Origin: Aricia agestis
Lineage: Eukaryota; Arthropoda; Insecta; Lepidoptera; Lycaenidae
Direction: 5' to 3'
Assembly (NCBI RefSeq): GCF_905147365.1
Contig: NC_056417.1
Coordinates: forward strand, 10,562,501-10,626,500
Length of the DNA: 64,000 bases
Shown one piece after another: positions 53,406 through 64,000 of this stretch (position 1 is its first letter; every line of letters starts with the position of its first letter). The position numbers were made by a program, and so were the translations under genes. The notes below the pieces were generated by a model that was given only the letters and a program-made list of their open reading frames with translations, made no database searches and had not been told where the DNA came from.

Positions 53406-53799
53406 TTACAGTCACGCTAGCTATTAAGCTTCAAAATGAAACTAAACTAGTGCTTACCGGTAATTCTAAACATTGAATTAAATTCGTCGACAATTATATT
53501 TCTTTATGCTATTCTAGGCCAAATAGATGCATTATCTTTGAAAATAGATAGACAATAAAAGTTGAATGGCAGATTTCGTTGTAATCTGGCCAGTCATGCA
53601 GGAGTTACTTTTATTGTGACAAAGTGTATTTACCGAACAATTTCTTTTCCTTCAGTCTAAGGGGGACACATAATTAATTAAGAACAAGAATAAGAAACGG
53701 ACGAAAGAACAAGGACGCAAAACAAATGAATTTAACATTAGGTAGGTATATTGTGTGATGCCATAAATAGACCCCAGCTCAGCATTAGCAGTAGGTTGC
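53406..53799. other. No gene seen
   Basis: AT-rich; would be intron if the exon at 53205-53362 is real. Confidence 0.4.
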
Positions 53800-54070
53800 T
53801 TTTTTTTATGAAATAAGGGGGCAAACGAGCAAACGGGTCACCTGATGGAAAGCAACTTCCGTCGCCCATGGACACTCGCAGCATCAGAAGAGCTGCAGGT
53901 GCGTTGCCGGCCTTTTAAGAGGGAATAGGGTAATAGGGGAGGGTAGAAAAGGGAAGGGAAGGGAATAGGGGAGGGTGGGGAAAAGAATAGGGTAGGGGAT
54001 TGGGACCAGAGAACGTGGTATTTCTCTGGTCGAGCCGGCCCATTCATGCCGTAGCATGGCTCTCCCACGT
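53800..54070 (-). mobile_element. SINE A copy with internal deletion
   Basis: Reverse-oriented. It lacks the section between gattggg and gaacgtggtattt, that is the gcctccggtaaac to gaaaacc part of the head. Confidence 0.82.
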
Positions 54071-54766
54071 TAACTTGCTGCACTGATTTTCTTCTGCTGG
54101 GACCAAAGTGTGACATCACAATAATAGGAGCATACTAAATTAATAAATTTCAATTCGATTCGATTAATTGATACCTTCTCGTCGGACTATCAAGCGATTG
54201 TGATAGGCTACTTACTACTAATAGGCTGGATTTATATGCGGCGGCGCGAACGCGGTGTGTGACTGCTACACAACGAATTCACAAGCAATTGTATGTACCT
54301 AACAATTTATTTAAATAGCGACGCCCCGCCATTTACCTACATACTTTTGTTTCTGATTTCCTTGTGTAGCGACTAGCCGCCAAACATGTCGCGGAGAAGC
54401 ATATTATTCGAGTCGTAGGTCTATTTACCCCTGTATAATTGCTTTCATTTCAACGTAAATCCTGGATTTACTAATAAACAAGCGCATAATAAATTGCTTA
54501 CGTCAGAGCCGCAAACAATAATTCTGCCGATATTGTAACCTAATCACAATTACTTAGCTCTGTCAGGCGGAAGATGGATTGACAAAATTATCTATCCTTT
54601 AGCGAACTCGCAAATCTCGTGATGAAGATTTATGAGGGAAGGGATCGAGATGACCCTCCGCTTATCGCGAGATTCGACTCATATCGAGACCTCTTACCGC
54701 CCGTTTTTATGATCGTATATTTTCCTGGATAGATATTGGACTTCTGCCTGGCTATAAATCCATATC
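54071..54766. other. No gene seen
   Basis: No repeat or gene recognised. Confidence 0.45.
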
Positions 54767-54802
54767 CTTCAATATTATAAATGCGAAAGCGTGTCTCTTA
54801 CC
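54767..54802 (+). mobile_element. HelA-like 5' end
   Basis: tatccttcaatattataaat and gcgaaagcgtgtctcttacc resemble a HelA 5' end; MITE C copy 5 inserted here. Confidence 0.4.
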
Positions 54803-55096
54803 CATAAAGTTATATACCTAGCGGAATAGAGAAACAAAGGGCTGAGCAAGAGAGATGTCACTATCAGTAACACTGCGTGGTAAAAAGAGACGTGTGATAC
54901 ATGACAGCAGCACTATTTTTTGACGTCCAGTCGGCACGTGCCGCACGTTGACAATTTAATCTCATAGAATTCATGTTCAATAATGCTTGTGTAAGTATAC
55001 ACATACACATATTTTTCACACAGATGAAAACCAATTTCGGTTTCGTTTGACAGCTCGAGATTGTTGCTCTATTCCGCTAGGTATATTAACTTTATG
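54803..55096. mobile_element. hAT-like MITE C, copy 5, perfect 8-bp TSD
   Basis: Terminal repeats at both ends; ctcttacc duplicated exactly at 54795-54802 and 55097-55104. It shares diagnostic variants (gaattc instead of gatttc, aataatgc, ttttcacac) with the left half of the full copy at 52306-52601. Confidence 0.92.
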
Positions 55097-55317
55097 CTCT
55101 TACCTCACGCTTTATCGAACTGTCATCTATTTCAAATCAATCTAAGAATTATTATTTTTTAACAAAAAATTTAACCCGTCTTCCAAGGTAAAAAACAATA
55201 TTCTTAAAATGACCTAAAAAGTATGAAATAATTCTTATTATTTATTAGTGCCTTTTTCAAAATTCGACTAAATTTCAACGAATTCTGTACTCAATTTTCA
55301 TTCGTTTCGACTTCAAA

Positions 55318-55566
55318 AAAAATAAAAATCACTATAAGTTTCCATACAAATTTCAAGGAGTCGCCTGATTTCCTCATGGATCCCATCATCAGATCACCAT
55401 TTTTGTGAACATGGTACCAACCTCGGATTCAACCCTGTACAACAACAAAATAATCATGAAGATCGGTCCACGAACGGCGAAGTTATGGTTGAACATACAA
55501 AAAAATAATATATAAACAGACGAACATAATATAACCTCCTCCTTTTTGAAAGTCGGTTACAAAAAG
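55318..55566 (-). mobile_element. Repeat D fragment
   Basis: ggtaccaacctcggattcaa, gaacggcgaagttatggttg, taacctcctcctttttgaaa, gtcggtta; matches 59042-59330 in reverse. Confidence 0.6.
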
Positions 55567-55736
55567 GATGACACTCCAATGTTGCCACTTTTTAATTTCA
55601 TCACTTTCTTGACGGACTATACCTAGCTGATCAAAGCACACGACATCTTAACAGATTCATTTAAGCCGTTTATCCTTCGAAACACTTGTTCTTGTGTCAA
55701 CAAACACCTTGACACGACAATCAATCTACCTATATA

Positions 55737-56290
55737 CAGGGTGTAACAAAACAAAGTGATAATACTTTAGGGTGTGTATGTGCTCCTTGTATAGAGTTCA
55801 CTGTGAAATTAGCAGCGCAAAACGATATATTTTTAACGTATTTTTGGAACGTACAGTTCCTTAACGCGCGTTGCGCCTTGGGTTAGACTGAAAAAGTTGT
55901 AACGACACTTTTTTATTAGTACCTGCATGGTAGGGGCAGAGGGCGTTGATAGTATTCCTGTGCGTCAACTAGATGAAGTTTTTTGAGACTAAACAGCGAC
56001 GCGTTGTTAGTATTCCTGGGCGTCAGTATATGGCGTTTTTTTAATATTTCTTTTGAGAGTATATGTATGTAGAGGTTTTTTGAAGATAAGAAATAACTGC
56101 TTATGTTCAAAAAACCTCACCATCTAAAATTTTTATTTTTACTTTTGTATGGGAAAGTTCATAACGCTGGGGCTCTGCTCATACATATGACAAAAAATTG
56201 CTCTGTCAGCGATGCTTCTTTCACAGTGAACTTTATACAGGGGACTCATACATACCCTAAAGTATTATCACTTAGTTTTGTTACACCCTG
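55737..56290. mobile_element. 554-bp element with long terminal inverted repeats
   Basis: Left cagggtgtaacaaaacaaag … gataatactttagggtgtg … agttcactgtgaaa; right is the near-perfect reverse complement, with arms of over 60 bp. The interior has two gttagtattcctgggcgtca-like phrases. No target duplication is convincing. No transposase. Confidence 0.8.
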
Positions 56291-56738
56291 GTTTATAAGT
56301 ACCTTAAGTTTACCCTGGTTAGTAAGTACATTAAAATGACGCTCCTAATATTTCGTTAGCGAGTGTACTATGTCAGAGAGTAATGTTATTAGCTTATAAT
56401 GAAAGTGTGTTAAAAGTTGGAGGGAACGTGGCGCATATTATGTTATGTAAAAGGTCTTAGCCCCCACGAGAGCGAGAATTATTTAAGTTAATATAATATG
56501 CTTTATAATATGCTATGAATTTTTTCATTTTCTAGAAGAACCCTTGTATTGCATACGAGCTGTTTTGGTAATTTAAGAGGATACACCAAAGGCTAGAGAA
56601 ATGAAAAACAAGTATTTGTAAAATCTATTGCTGTCTCCCTAACCTCAAGCCTCCCTCCGCAGAGCGCGATAGAGGCAACACGACAAATATTCTAATAAAA
56701 GAACAGAAAATCAACGATATTAGTTTCAAAATCGTCGA
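56291..56738. other. No gene seen
   Basis: The taagtacctt-agtttaccctgg phrases at 56295 are a small local repeat; the rest is unrecognised. Confidence 0.4.
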
Positions 56739-57068
56739 TCAGACCAAGTAATTCATGTAGTTTTAAAAGTTGGTACAGTGGTTCCTAAAAGTGTCCAGAT
56801 GAATATACTAAAAGTCCCCCCGAGGGAGGGACACGAGCCGACGGTGGGAGAGGGAGAAAGGTATCTTTTTCAAGGTTTTTGCTTGTGACTCGAAAATGGT
56901 TTATAATATATTATTATCTTTAGTGACGTCTACATTAATAATCTACCTTAAATTTCCTATAAATTACGTATAAACATTTTTACTGTACGATCATTTCTTT
57001 AGGAAGTACAAGAAGCTGAATCGTTTTACAATTTTTAATTCTAAATTATTAAACTTGCACGAGTATGC

Positions 57069-57381
57069 TTATGGGCGTACCGAGGGGGGGCAGGGGGGGC
57101 AGCCGCCCCCCCCTGGATCATGTTGACGTCCCTACTAAGTATATTATATAGTACTTTTATCTATAAAAATAAAAAATTAAGAACGAATTTTTGCCATTTG
57201 TTTGCAATACAATATTTTTACAACTAAAAATTATTAATTTTTTATTCTTTATAAACACCTAGCTTATGAAAAATCTGATTTGCCCCCCCCCCTGGCCCAG
57301 AACCTGGGTGATTAACCCCCCCCCTGGCACCAGAACCTGGGTAATTTGCCCCCCCCTGGCCCAGAACCTGGGTACGCCCAT
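57069..57381. mobile_element. hAT-like MITE L with G/C tracts, TSD gagtatgc
   Basis: Left end ttatgggcgtaccgag, right end tgggtacgcccat; gagtatgc duplicated at 57061-57068 and 57382-57389. Inside are G7-G8 and C7-C10 runs. 57279-57381 holds three tandem units of about 35 bp around ccccctggcccagaacctgg. A second member is at 62270-62548. Confidence 0.85.
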
Positions 57382-57520
57382 GAGTATGCCGACTTATCAA
57401 TTTCAAATTGTATTTCATCTTCGTCATCTTTATCATTAACATCGATGGGGGCTTCATTAGTACAAGCTCCTAGTTTTTAATGTTGATAATTATGTATGTA
57501 GAAGCACAGAATATAATATA

Positions 57521-58632
57521 CTAGCGACCCGCCCCGGCTTCGCACGGGTATAAAATATATTACAGCCTCTACCCTATTCCCTTCCCAACCTTCCCTACTC
57601 CCTTCCCTTCCCTCCCCTACCCTCCTCTATTACCCTATTCCCTCTTAAAAGGCCGGCAACGCACCTGCAGCTCTTCTGATGCTGCGAGTGTCCATGGGCG
57701 ACGGAAGTTGCTTTCCATCAGGTGACCCGTTTACTTCATAAAAAAATGCTGTAAAGGGCCATAATCAAAAATGTATTAAAAGTATTTAACTGAATAAGGA
57801 TTATTGCCGTATTGGTTAAAATCGCTTCGAAAATTAGCCATTATTTGAAGTTAAAAGTAAATGACAAAAAATGTTATTGTGGGATATCCTTATACGTATA
57901 TACTATCGCGTTTTCTGTAGACCTTTTCAATGTGTACAATACTTGGTACATTATTTACATGAAGAATAGACCACGTGAAAGGACATAGGTTTCATTTTTC
58001 GGTGACATTCCTAAATTACGCGGACGATGTATAGTGATACCCTTCCCGCGAGCGCATCGCCGCTTTGGTAGCGCCCAGTTCGAAACGGGCGTACATCGCA
58101 ATATTTTAATTTCGCCATAACTTCTAAACCAAACGTCCAATTTTCATAATTCAAAGATCAAATATATTCCACACAAATTGTACTTAGTGATGAAATAATT
58201 TATTTTGATAAGGAGTATTAGCATGAGTAAAATAAATCCGTTTAAATGTGGTCCAATAAAAATCAAGATTTTTTAACAAAAAAATGGTTGTTGTGCCTCA
58301 CTTGACATAGATAGGTATAGTGTGTCGCGGACATTTTTGTAGATAATTATAAGATCTACATTTACTTAAAACATTGTATAGCTCTATCATTTATAGTTTA
58401 GGCAGCGTACGCAAAATAAGTAAATTTTCTGGTTGTTTCCGAAAAACTGAAATATCTTACGGAACCCTATATTTTCCAAAATAAAAAGTAGCCTATGTTA
58501 ATCGTAAATAATGTAGCTTTCGAATGATGAAAGAATTTTTAAAATCGGTCCAGTAGTTTTTGAGCCTATCCATTACAATTAAACAAACAAACAAACAAAC
58601 AAAGTTTACCTCTTTATAATATTAGTATAGAT
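57521..58632 (+). mobile_element. LINE-type repeat R3 interrupted by SINE A
   Basis: Starts ctagcgacccgccccggctt and cgcacgggtataaaat, and ends after an (acaa)n run with ctttataatattagtataga, features I associate with RTE-like repeats. SINE A sequence sits at 57567-57747. Confidence 0.6.
57567..57747 (+). mobile_element. SINE A, 5'-truncated
   Basis: Contains only the C-rich core and 3' block to cccgtttacttcataaaaaa; the gctcgtttgcccccttatt section is deleted. Confidence 0.75.
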
Positions 58633-58828
58633 TAGTAGTGTAGAAGTCACTAAAGAGATATTATAAATTATTTTCGAGTCACAAGCAAAAACCTAGCAAA
58701 AGATACTTTTTCCCTCCCCCACCGCCGGCTCGTGTCCCTCCCTCGGGGACTTTTAGTATATTCATCTGGACACCTTTAGGAACAATTACTGTACCAACTT
58801 TCAAAACAACATGAATTATTTGGTCTGA

Positions 58829-59041
58829 ATTTCTTAATTTTCCTTGGCTAATTCGTTGTCCCCTGATTTCTTCTCCAAAATTTAACCGATTTAAGTACTT
58901 TTTTCATTAGAAATTTAAGCAAGGCTTGAGCAGTGTCCTTATGCTTTTTTTATAATCTAGCCAAATTTGTTGTTTGGATGATTGAACACACAGGAAAATC
59001 TGGCCATTTTTTTGGTTTTTTGAATGTTCTGAAAATCTTTT
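58829..59041. other. No gene seen
   Basis: AT-rich spacer. Confidence 0.4.
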
Positions 59042-59330
59042 TTACCGACTTCCAAAAAGAAGGAGGTTATACGTTCGGCTGTATGTATCTTTTTTTTTTG
59101 TATGTTCAACGATAACTCAGCCGTTTGTGATCCGATTTTCAAAATTATTTTTGTGTTGTATAGAGTTTAACTTGAATTTGGTACCATGTTTACAAAAGTG
59201 GTGATCTGATGATAGGATCCTGGAGGAAATTTGTATGGAAACATATAGTGATTTCAATTTTTTCTGAAGCATTCAAGGTAAATGCTACCAAAAAGTAATA
59301 TTTCGTACCAGGTTATACCCTGGATCCGAA
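59042..59330 (+). mobile_element. Repeat D, best copy
   Basis: accgacttccaaaaagaagg, aggttatacgttcggctgta, acgataactcagccgtttgt, tttggtaccatgtttacaaa. The open frames on both strands here are repeat sequence. Confidence 0.6.
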
Positions 59331-59635
59331 GGTACCCAACAGAACCTTTGAATCCTTATAGATACAGGTTCGGGGATTTCAGTGTTGTTTAAACAACTGA
59401 AAGCATAAACCAACACATCAATTTATTTGATCATCATCATCAAAATCATAATTATGCCATGGGTCATCACATTATGACCCAATTATTGATGCTTTTCGTG
59501 ATATTTTGCATCGAAGCAGATGTTTTTGATGATTATTTCGCTGTTTGTGGACCGATTTTCAAAATTCTTGTGTTGTTGTAAAGTATTGTATAATATGTAT
59601 AGTTGTCAGTACATAAACTAGATATCACCTACGTT
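59331..59635. other. No gene seen
   Basis: AT-rich, includes a catcatcatcaaaatcat run. Confidence 0.4.
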
Positions 59636-60040
59636 TTTTTAGGTTTCCCTACCCAAAGGGTAAAAACGGGACCCTATTACTAAGACTTCGTTTTCTGTCC
59701 GTCTGTCCGTCCGTATGTCTGTCTGTCTGTCGCCAGGCTATAACTCAAGAACCGCTAGACTTCTGAAATTTAAACAGATTATGTGTATATCTGTTGCCAC
59801 TATAACAACAAATACTAAAAACAAAATAATATTAATATTTAAGGGGGGCTCCCATACAACAAACGTGATTTTTTTGGCCATTTTTGCTCGATATCAATCA
59901 TGCCAACAGGTAGGCACTTGAAATTTTCACAAAGACCTAAAATGTATTTGTACAAGGGGGGCTACACAACTTTTGGCCAATTTTTGCTCTATAACGGTAC
60001 GGAACCCTTCGTGCGCGAGTCCGACTCGCACTTGACCGAT
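59636..60040 (+). mobile_element. Repeat G, uninterrupted reference copy
   Basis: Runs gggtaaaaacgggaccctat, ctgtccgtctgtccgtccgt, ggctataactcaagaaccgc, ggggggctcccatacaacaa, gctcgatatcaatcatgcc (the equivalent of the BEL target), a second ggggggctacacaac, then cggtacggaacccttcgtgc and the hairpin gcgagtccgactcgc. Confidence 0.7.
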
Positions 60041-60217
60041 TTTTTATCTTTTATTTTTTAATACTCTCAACTCCATTTCATTAACAATAATGCTGGCAAA
60101 AGGTTGTAAAAGGTACAAGAACATTGACCGTATAATAGTACTGTTAAGTAAAATGGTACGCTATAAACAAGGTTTATTGATGTTATACTGTATAATACAA
60201 CTTTATATTTATTTGAC
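60041..60217. other. No gene seen
   Basis: AT-rich spacer. Confidence 0.4.
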
Positions 60218-60495
60218 CATCCATACTAACATTATAAATGCGAAAGTGTGTTTGTTTATTTGTCGTGAAGATGATCCTCTTTACGACAAAACCGCTCATC
60301 CGATTTAATAAGATTTGGTATGGATATAATATTTTGAGTTACGGGAAAGGACTAACTATATAGCATTGAGTATGGAAATATTTTGAATCCTGGGAAAGGA
60401 CATAATATTATGATAAGTTACTTTATATCCCGGAAAAATAACCGGAACCGAAGGAACCGTACGTTCCTTTGCGAGAAATGAATTTTTATTTACGA
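60218..60495 (+). mobile_element. HelA copy with internal duplication
   Basis: ccatccatactaacattata start, gacaaaaccgctcatccgat, then two gggaaagga blocks (60343, 60393), then aaccgtacgttcctttgcga. The 3' hairpin is lost. Confidence 0.6.
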
Positions 60496-61752
60496 AAAAC
60501 GAGTTAGAACCAAATTATATTTTTTGATAACAGATTAAGTTCATTTTTCTTTTTAAATGTAATAATTAACAAAAATAATGAAGTGTCTTCGTAATTATTT
60601 AAAAACTCGAGTATTCTTCGTCAGCAATAATTTTAATTAAGTTTAAATTAAGTAGGCTTAGAACTTTAGACCGATACTTTATTTACGTACTACTAGCTAC
60701 TGGCGAAAACACTTTCATATTCAGCCCGGGACTTCCCCTCTTAGGTCGATGACCTCAGGGTTGGCACGCGCAAGTTTTTGTTTGCCCCGAATCCTATTAC
60801 CCGTGAATGAGAAGTTGAATATTGTATCAAAAGCAAAGGAATATATTTACAAAGGATAATATTTCCGTGGAATTGAAACATGCCAAAACCTATCAGCGCT
60901 ATTTTTAACGTTTCGTTATACAAGGTTATGTTGGTTAGGTTAGCGGTTGATGCCATCTTTATAACATAACAATAAATAAACAACGATGATATTTCTCATG
61001 TAACTATTATCATCAACTCGCTTACTAATCGATGATGTATATCAGCTGGTAAATATAGATACATTAATCTGAAAGTCATCTCTTACATAATATCGACATT
61101 CTCATAAAAGGAAAACTAACCCCAGAAGCGCTGTGATTGGTCCAAACTCGAAACCCAGTTTAGGATATCAAGATAATTAATTAATTTTTAATAAAGTAAA
61201 AATGAGGTACCAGAAAGCACTGTTATTTTTCTTCCAACATTTTTGTTATATAATGATTTCTTTCATCCACTCATTAGGGGCTAGGGCATTTCTACCATAT
61301 GCTTTAATATCAATATTTCGTAGCAAAAACTTGTGTCAGGCGATGGTAAACAATTAATTATTGACGTCAGCTCACAACTGGGGCGGCTCCCTGAGGATCT
61401 GTCAAAAACATCTCGGTGAAACACTCTGGCAACTTGGCACCAATCCATGCGATGTGGACTACATGGATTTACTCTACGAGTATATATCGTGGTTATGCTT
61501 GTGTTTAAAGTAATTTGGCTATTTTGTGACTCAAATTCATTTCTACATTCTACTGATTTCTTCATTTATGTAATATCTAAAATCTTGGAATATATTATAT
61601 TATGCCTGTCTGCTACCTTTAATTTATACTTAAGTCGCAGAACCGATAAAATATTTTTTGAAATTGCAAAGCTGTTTGTTGGCTACAAAATCGCTGAAGT
61701 CAACTAAACTCAACTTAAGAATATTCATAACTTAATTACAAATTCCAATTAT
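60496..61752. other. No gene seen
   Basis: AT-rich. The 94-residue minus-strand frame at 61281-61565 has no motif or splice support. Confidence 0.45.
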
Positions 61753-61988
61753 CTGTATATATAAAACTCAAAGGTGACTGACTGATTGACATAGTGATCT
61801 ATCAACGCACAGCCCAAACCACTGAACAGATCGGGCTGAAATTTGGCATGCAGGTAGAAGTTATAACGTAGGCATCCTCTAAGAAAGGATTTTGATAAAT
61901 TCCAACCCCAAGGGGTTCAAATAGGGGATGAAAGTTTGTATATAATAATACTTCTTAACGCGAGCGAAGCCGCGGGCAGAAGCTCGTT
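61753..61988 (+). mobile_element. Compact relative of the 4.3-kb repeat
   Basis: gactgactgattgacatagtg, gaaatttggcatgcaggtag, one unit of ccccaaggggttcaaatagg, and the end gcgagcgaagccgcgggcag then aagctcgttt. Confidence 0.6.
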
Positions 61989-62243
61989 TATAATATAAAA
62001 TACAAAATTTAAATATGTGAAATTCTTGTATAAAGTACTTAGATATCTAGTTAAGGACACTACATAGTATTTGTTGCAAAAAATATACACGCAAAACCCA
62101 GTCAACTATATAAACAAATACGCGACATCTACTCCACTAATAATAATGCCGTGCCTTTTCAAAAAATGCATCGTGAATGCTCTAATGCAACCTGCACGTT
62201 CTGTATACCCGACATACGTTTTGTCCCGTTATTTTTGTGCATT

Positions 62244-62872
62244 GTACCATCGAAGAAATTAATTCATTAACATGGGCGTACCCAGGTAGGGGCAGGGGAA
62301 GTTAGCACAGCTGCCCTAACTTCCCCCCCACTAGAAGATAAAATAAACGTCAATTTACCCGGCAAGTGGTAATTAAAAACGTGTTACGTTTTGTTGTAAA
62401 CAAAATATATTTTCAGTCAAATTATTGTTTATTGTTTCGATATATTTACACCAGACTGAATATCTTCTCGAACAGGTAAGCCGCGCCCCCCCCCCCCCTC
62501 CCCCCCTCCCCTCCCCGCCTTCTAGCTAAAATCCTGAGTACGCCCATGGATTCATACGCAACTGACGGACCTACATCAGTTGGTCGGATTATGACATTCA
62601 ATCTTAGTTGTAATCTTTTGGATAATTCTGCCGTAACGCGACTAAATTACGTAGCCACGCTGCCTGCTTATGACAACAACTACACGCTCAGTCTGAAACG
62701 TCAGTTCATGAATCTGAGACCGACGATGATGGCTGAAAAGTACATAATAAATGATCAGTCCGTCAATCAACCGGTTAGACGATCATTCTCCCGTCAATTT
62801 GACCAAACTGATGGACTGAACTGATGCCAGACTGACCGTGTAACCGTTGTCTATATACTTCTCTGATGGTAC
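62244..62872. mobile_element. MITE F interrupted by MITE L
   Basis: Ends gtaccatcgaagaaattaat and cttctctgatggtac are inverted. After the inserted MITE L the normal order resumes: ttcatacgcaactgacggac, ttggtcggattatgacattc. Confidence 0.7.
62270..62548. mobile_element. hAT-like MITE L, copy 2
   Basis: acatgggcgtacccaggtag at the left, gagtacgcccatg at the right; C-runs at 62487-62515. Imperfect flanking duplication attcatta / attcatac. Confidence 0.7.
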
Positions 62873-63818
62873 ATTGTATTTCACAAGTCTTTTTGTGTTC
62901 CGAAGCCCGAATGAAGCCAATGATACGTTAACATTAAACGACCCGTCTAGGATAGAGTTACGTTCATTCCAAAGGATTATCCAATAATCCAAAAGATACC
63001 TTCGGGCTTTGAATTTTCAAATTTTACTTAAAAGGTCGCAAAATTTACTTTAGACTTTACAAAGGCTTTTGATCCGATGAACCATGAAATATAATGTTGG
63101 GATGGACACGAACAAAAATATGAAAATATCAAAGATAATCAAAGAAACGTTATCAAAGAATTTGTATTTGAATGCGTAATGATGTGTAAAACTAAATTTT
63201 GTGATTTTTTTCGTTTAGCCGAATATGCTACCATGAAATAACTAACCCACGACCCGAGCCAATTTAAGCCACGCTGGTTGTCCAGCGTGGCTTAACACTT
63301 AAACTTAAAAAGGACGAGCTTAAAATATTTACTGAAAAACATAAAATTTCCTAATTTTTTTCAATATAAGTAACATTTACATATATGTACAATAGTGATG
63401 GTTAGGAAAATAAATGAATTCATGTGAATTTAGACGCTCATATTCAGGCGAATGTTTTTTCATACACTGTCGCACAGTTAAAATGATATACATTTCCTTT
63501 TTCATAATTGCACAAGTTGTACGTCGATGGGCCATATAACATTTTTACGACATCCTGCATAGCTGGCTCTAGGACTACTTTGTAATTTCAAATTAAGGTT
63601 CAGATTATGGGCTTTGGAGCTAAGTTGTTCACGTTCCTGAGTGTTATGTGACTTTGTGTTGTGAGTTGTAACTTTTTTATTAGTTTCTTTATTATAACTT
63701 GTGTTAAATAACATTTAACACCATTGCAAGTTTCATGCATTTTTTGCTATTATCAAAATAACGCGGCACAGAATTTCATACAGAATGTGACATTGTGTGT
63801 TAAGTTTTGTGCCTTAAT
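62873..63818. other. No gene seen; one perfect small hairpin
   Basis: 63264-63277 and 63282-63295 are perfect 14-bp arms (ttaagccacgctgg / ccagcgtggcttaa) around ttgt. It is followed by a second cttaacacttaaactta tract and no U-run, so a terminator reading does not apply in this genome. The rest is AT-rich. Confidence 0.5.
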
Positions 63819-64000
63819 CATAAAGTTAATATACCTACCGGAATAGAGCAACAATTTAGAGCTGTCAAACGAAACCGAAATTGGTTTCATCTGTGTGTAA
63901 AAATATGTGTACGTATACACTTACACAAGCATAATTGAACATGATTTCTATGAGATTAAATTGTCAACGTGCGGCACTTGCCGACTGGACGTCAAAAAAA
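63819..64000. mobile_element. hAT-like MITE C, left part, cut by window edge
   Basis: CATAAAGTTAATATACCTAC and the following 160 bases match MITE C copy 1; the right end lies outside the window. Confidence 0.85.

Larger units (their letters stand above)
56739..58828. mobile_element. Fold-back element with arms of about 200 bp
   Basis: The left arm (56739-56940) and right arm (58626-58828) are inverted copies at roughly 85-90% by eye, sharing tcagacca, taattcatgt, ggtgtccagatgaatatact, gagggagggacacgagcc and ttttgcttgtgactcgaaaa. The middle now holds a hAT-like MITE, a LINE-type repeat R3 and a SINE A. No open frame of note remains. Confidence 0.75.

Noticed and set aside
63264..63295. Rho-independent terminator
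   Set aside because: The hairpin lacks a T run and the genome is eukaryotic.

Overview
This is a window of repeat-rich, AT-rich animal nuclear DNA, most probably from a butterfly or moth. The assignment rests on the repeat families, which resemble those I associate with lepidopteran genomes; it is not based on a conserved host gene. No complete host gene is visible. Two short minus-strand open segments with plausible splice sites (36260-36459 and 53205-53362) are the only candidates for host exons.

The one intact coding unit is a BEL/Pao LTR retrotransposon on the minus strand at 17006-24113. It has LTRs that differ, as far as I can read, only by a 3-base indel, a perfect 5-bp target duplication (ctcgt), a primer-binding site, Gag-protease and RT-RNaseH-integrase domains, and one in-frame TAA between the two halves. 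It sits inside an older repeat that also took a SINE insertion.

The rest is layered transposon debris. Left part (1-16 kb): LINE 3' ends, a Harbinger-like MITE inside a LINE, a 130-bp tandem block, SINEs, hAT-type MITEs, and a Helitron-like element interrupted by a SINE. Middle (24-42 kb): a LINE ORF end that explains the 3' tail of the commonest SINE, two tRNA-headed SINE families, a hAT MITE that split a SINE tail, a 39-bp element made only of two terminal repeats, and long AT-rich stretches without recognisable content. Right part (42-64 kb): a cluster of long near-perfect hairpins at 42.5-43.3 kb, tandem repeats, a MITE patched with sequence from an inverted copy 2.5 kb away, a 2.1-kb fold-back element with arms of about 200 bp, and G/C-tract MITEs.

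The most unusual signals are structural: paired snap-back hairpins around short duplicated loops, one with a 26-bp filler matching a MITE 780 bp away, and the patchwork MITE. Both look like footprints of template-switching break repair. I found no new gene system, and family names below are inferences from visible structure and memory, not from a search.
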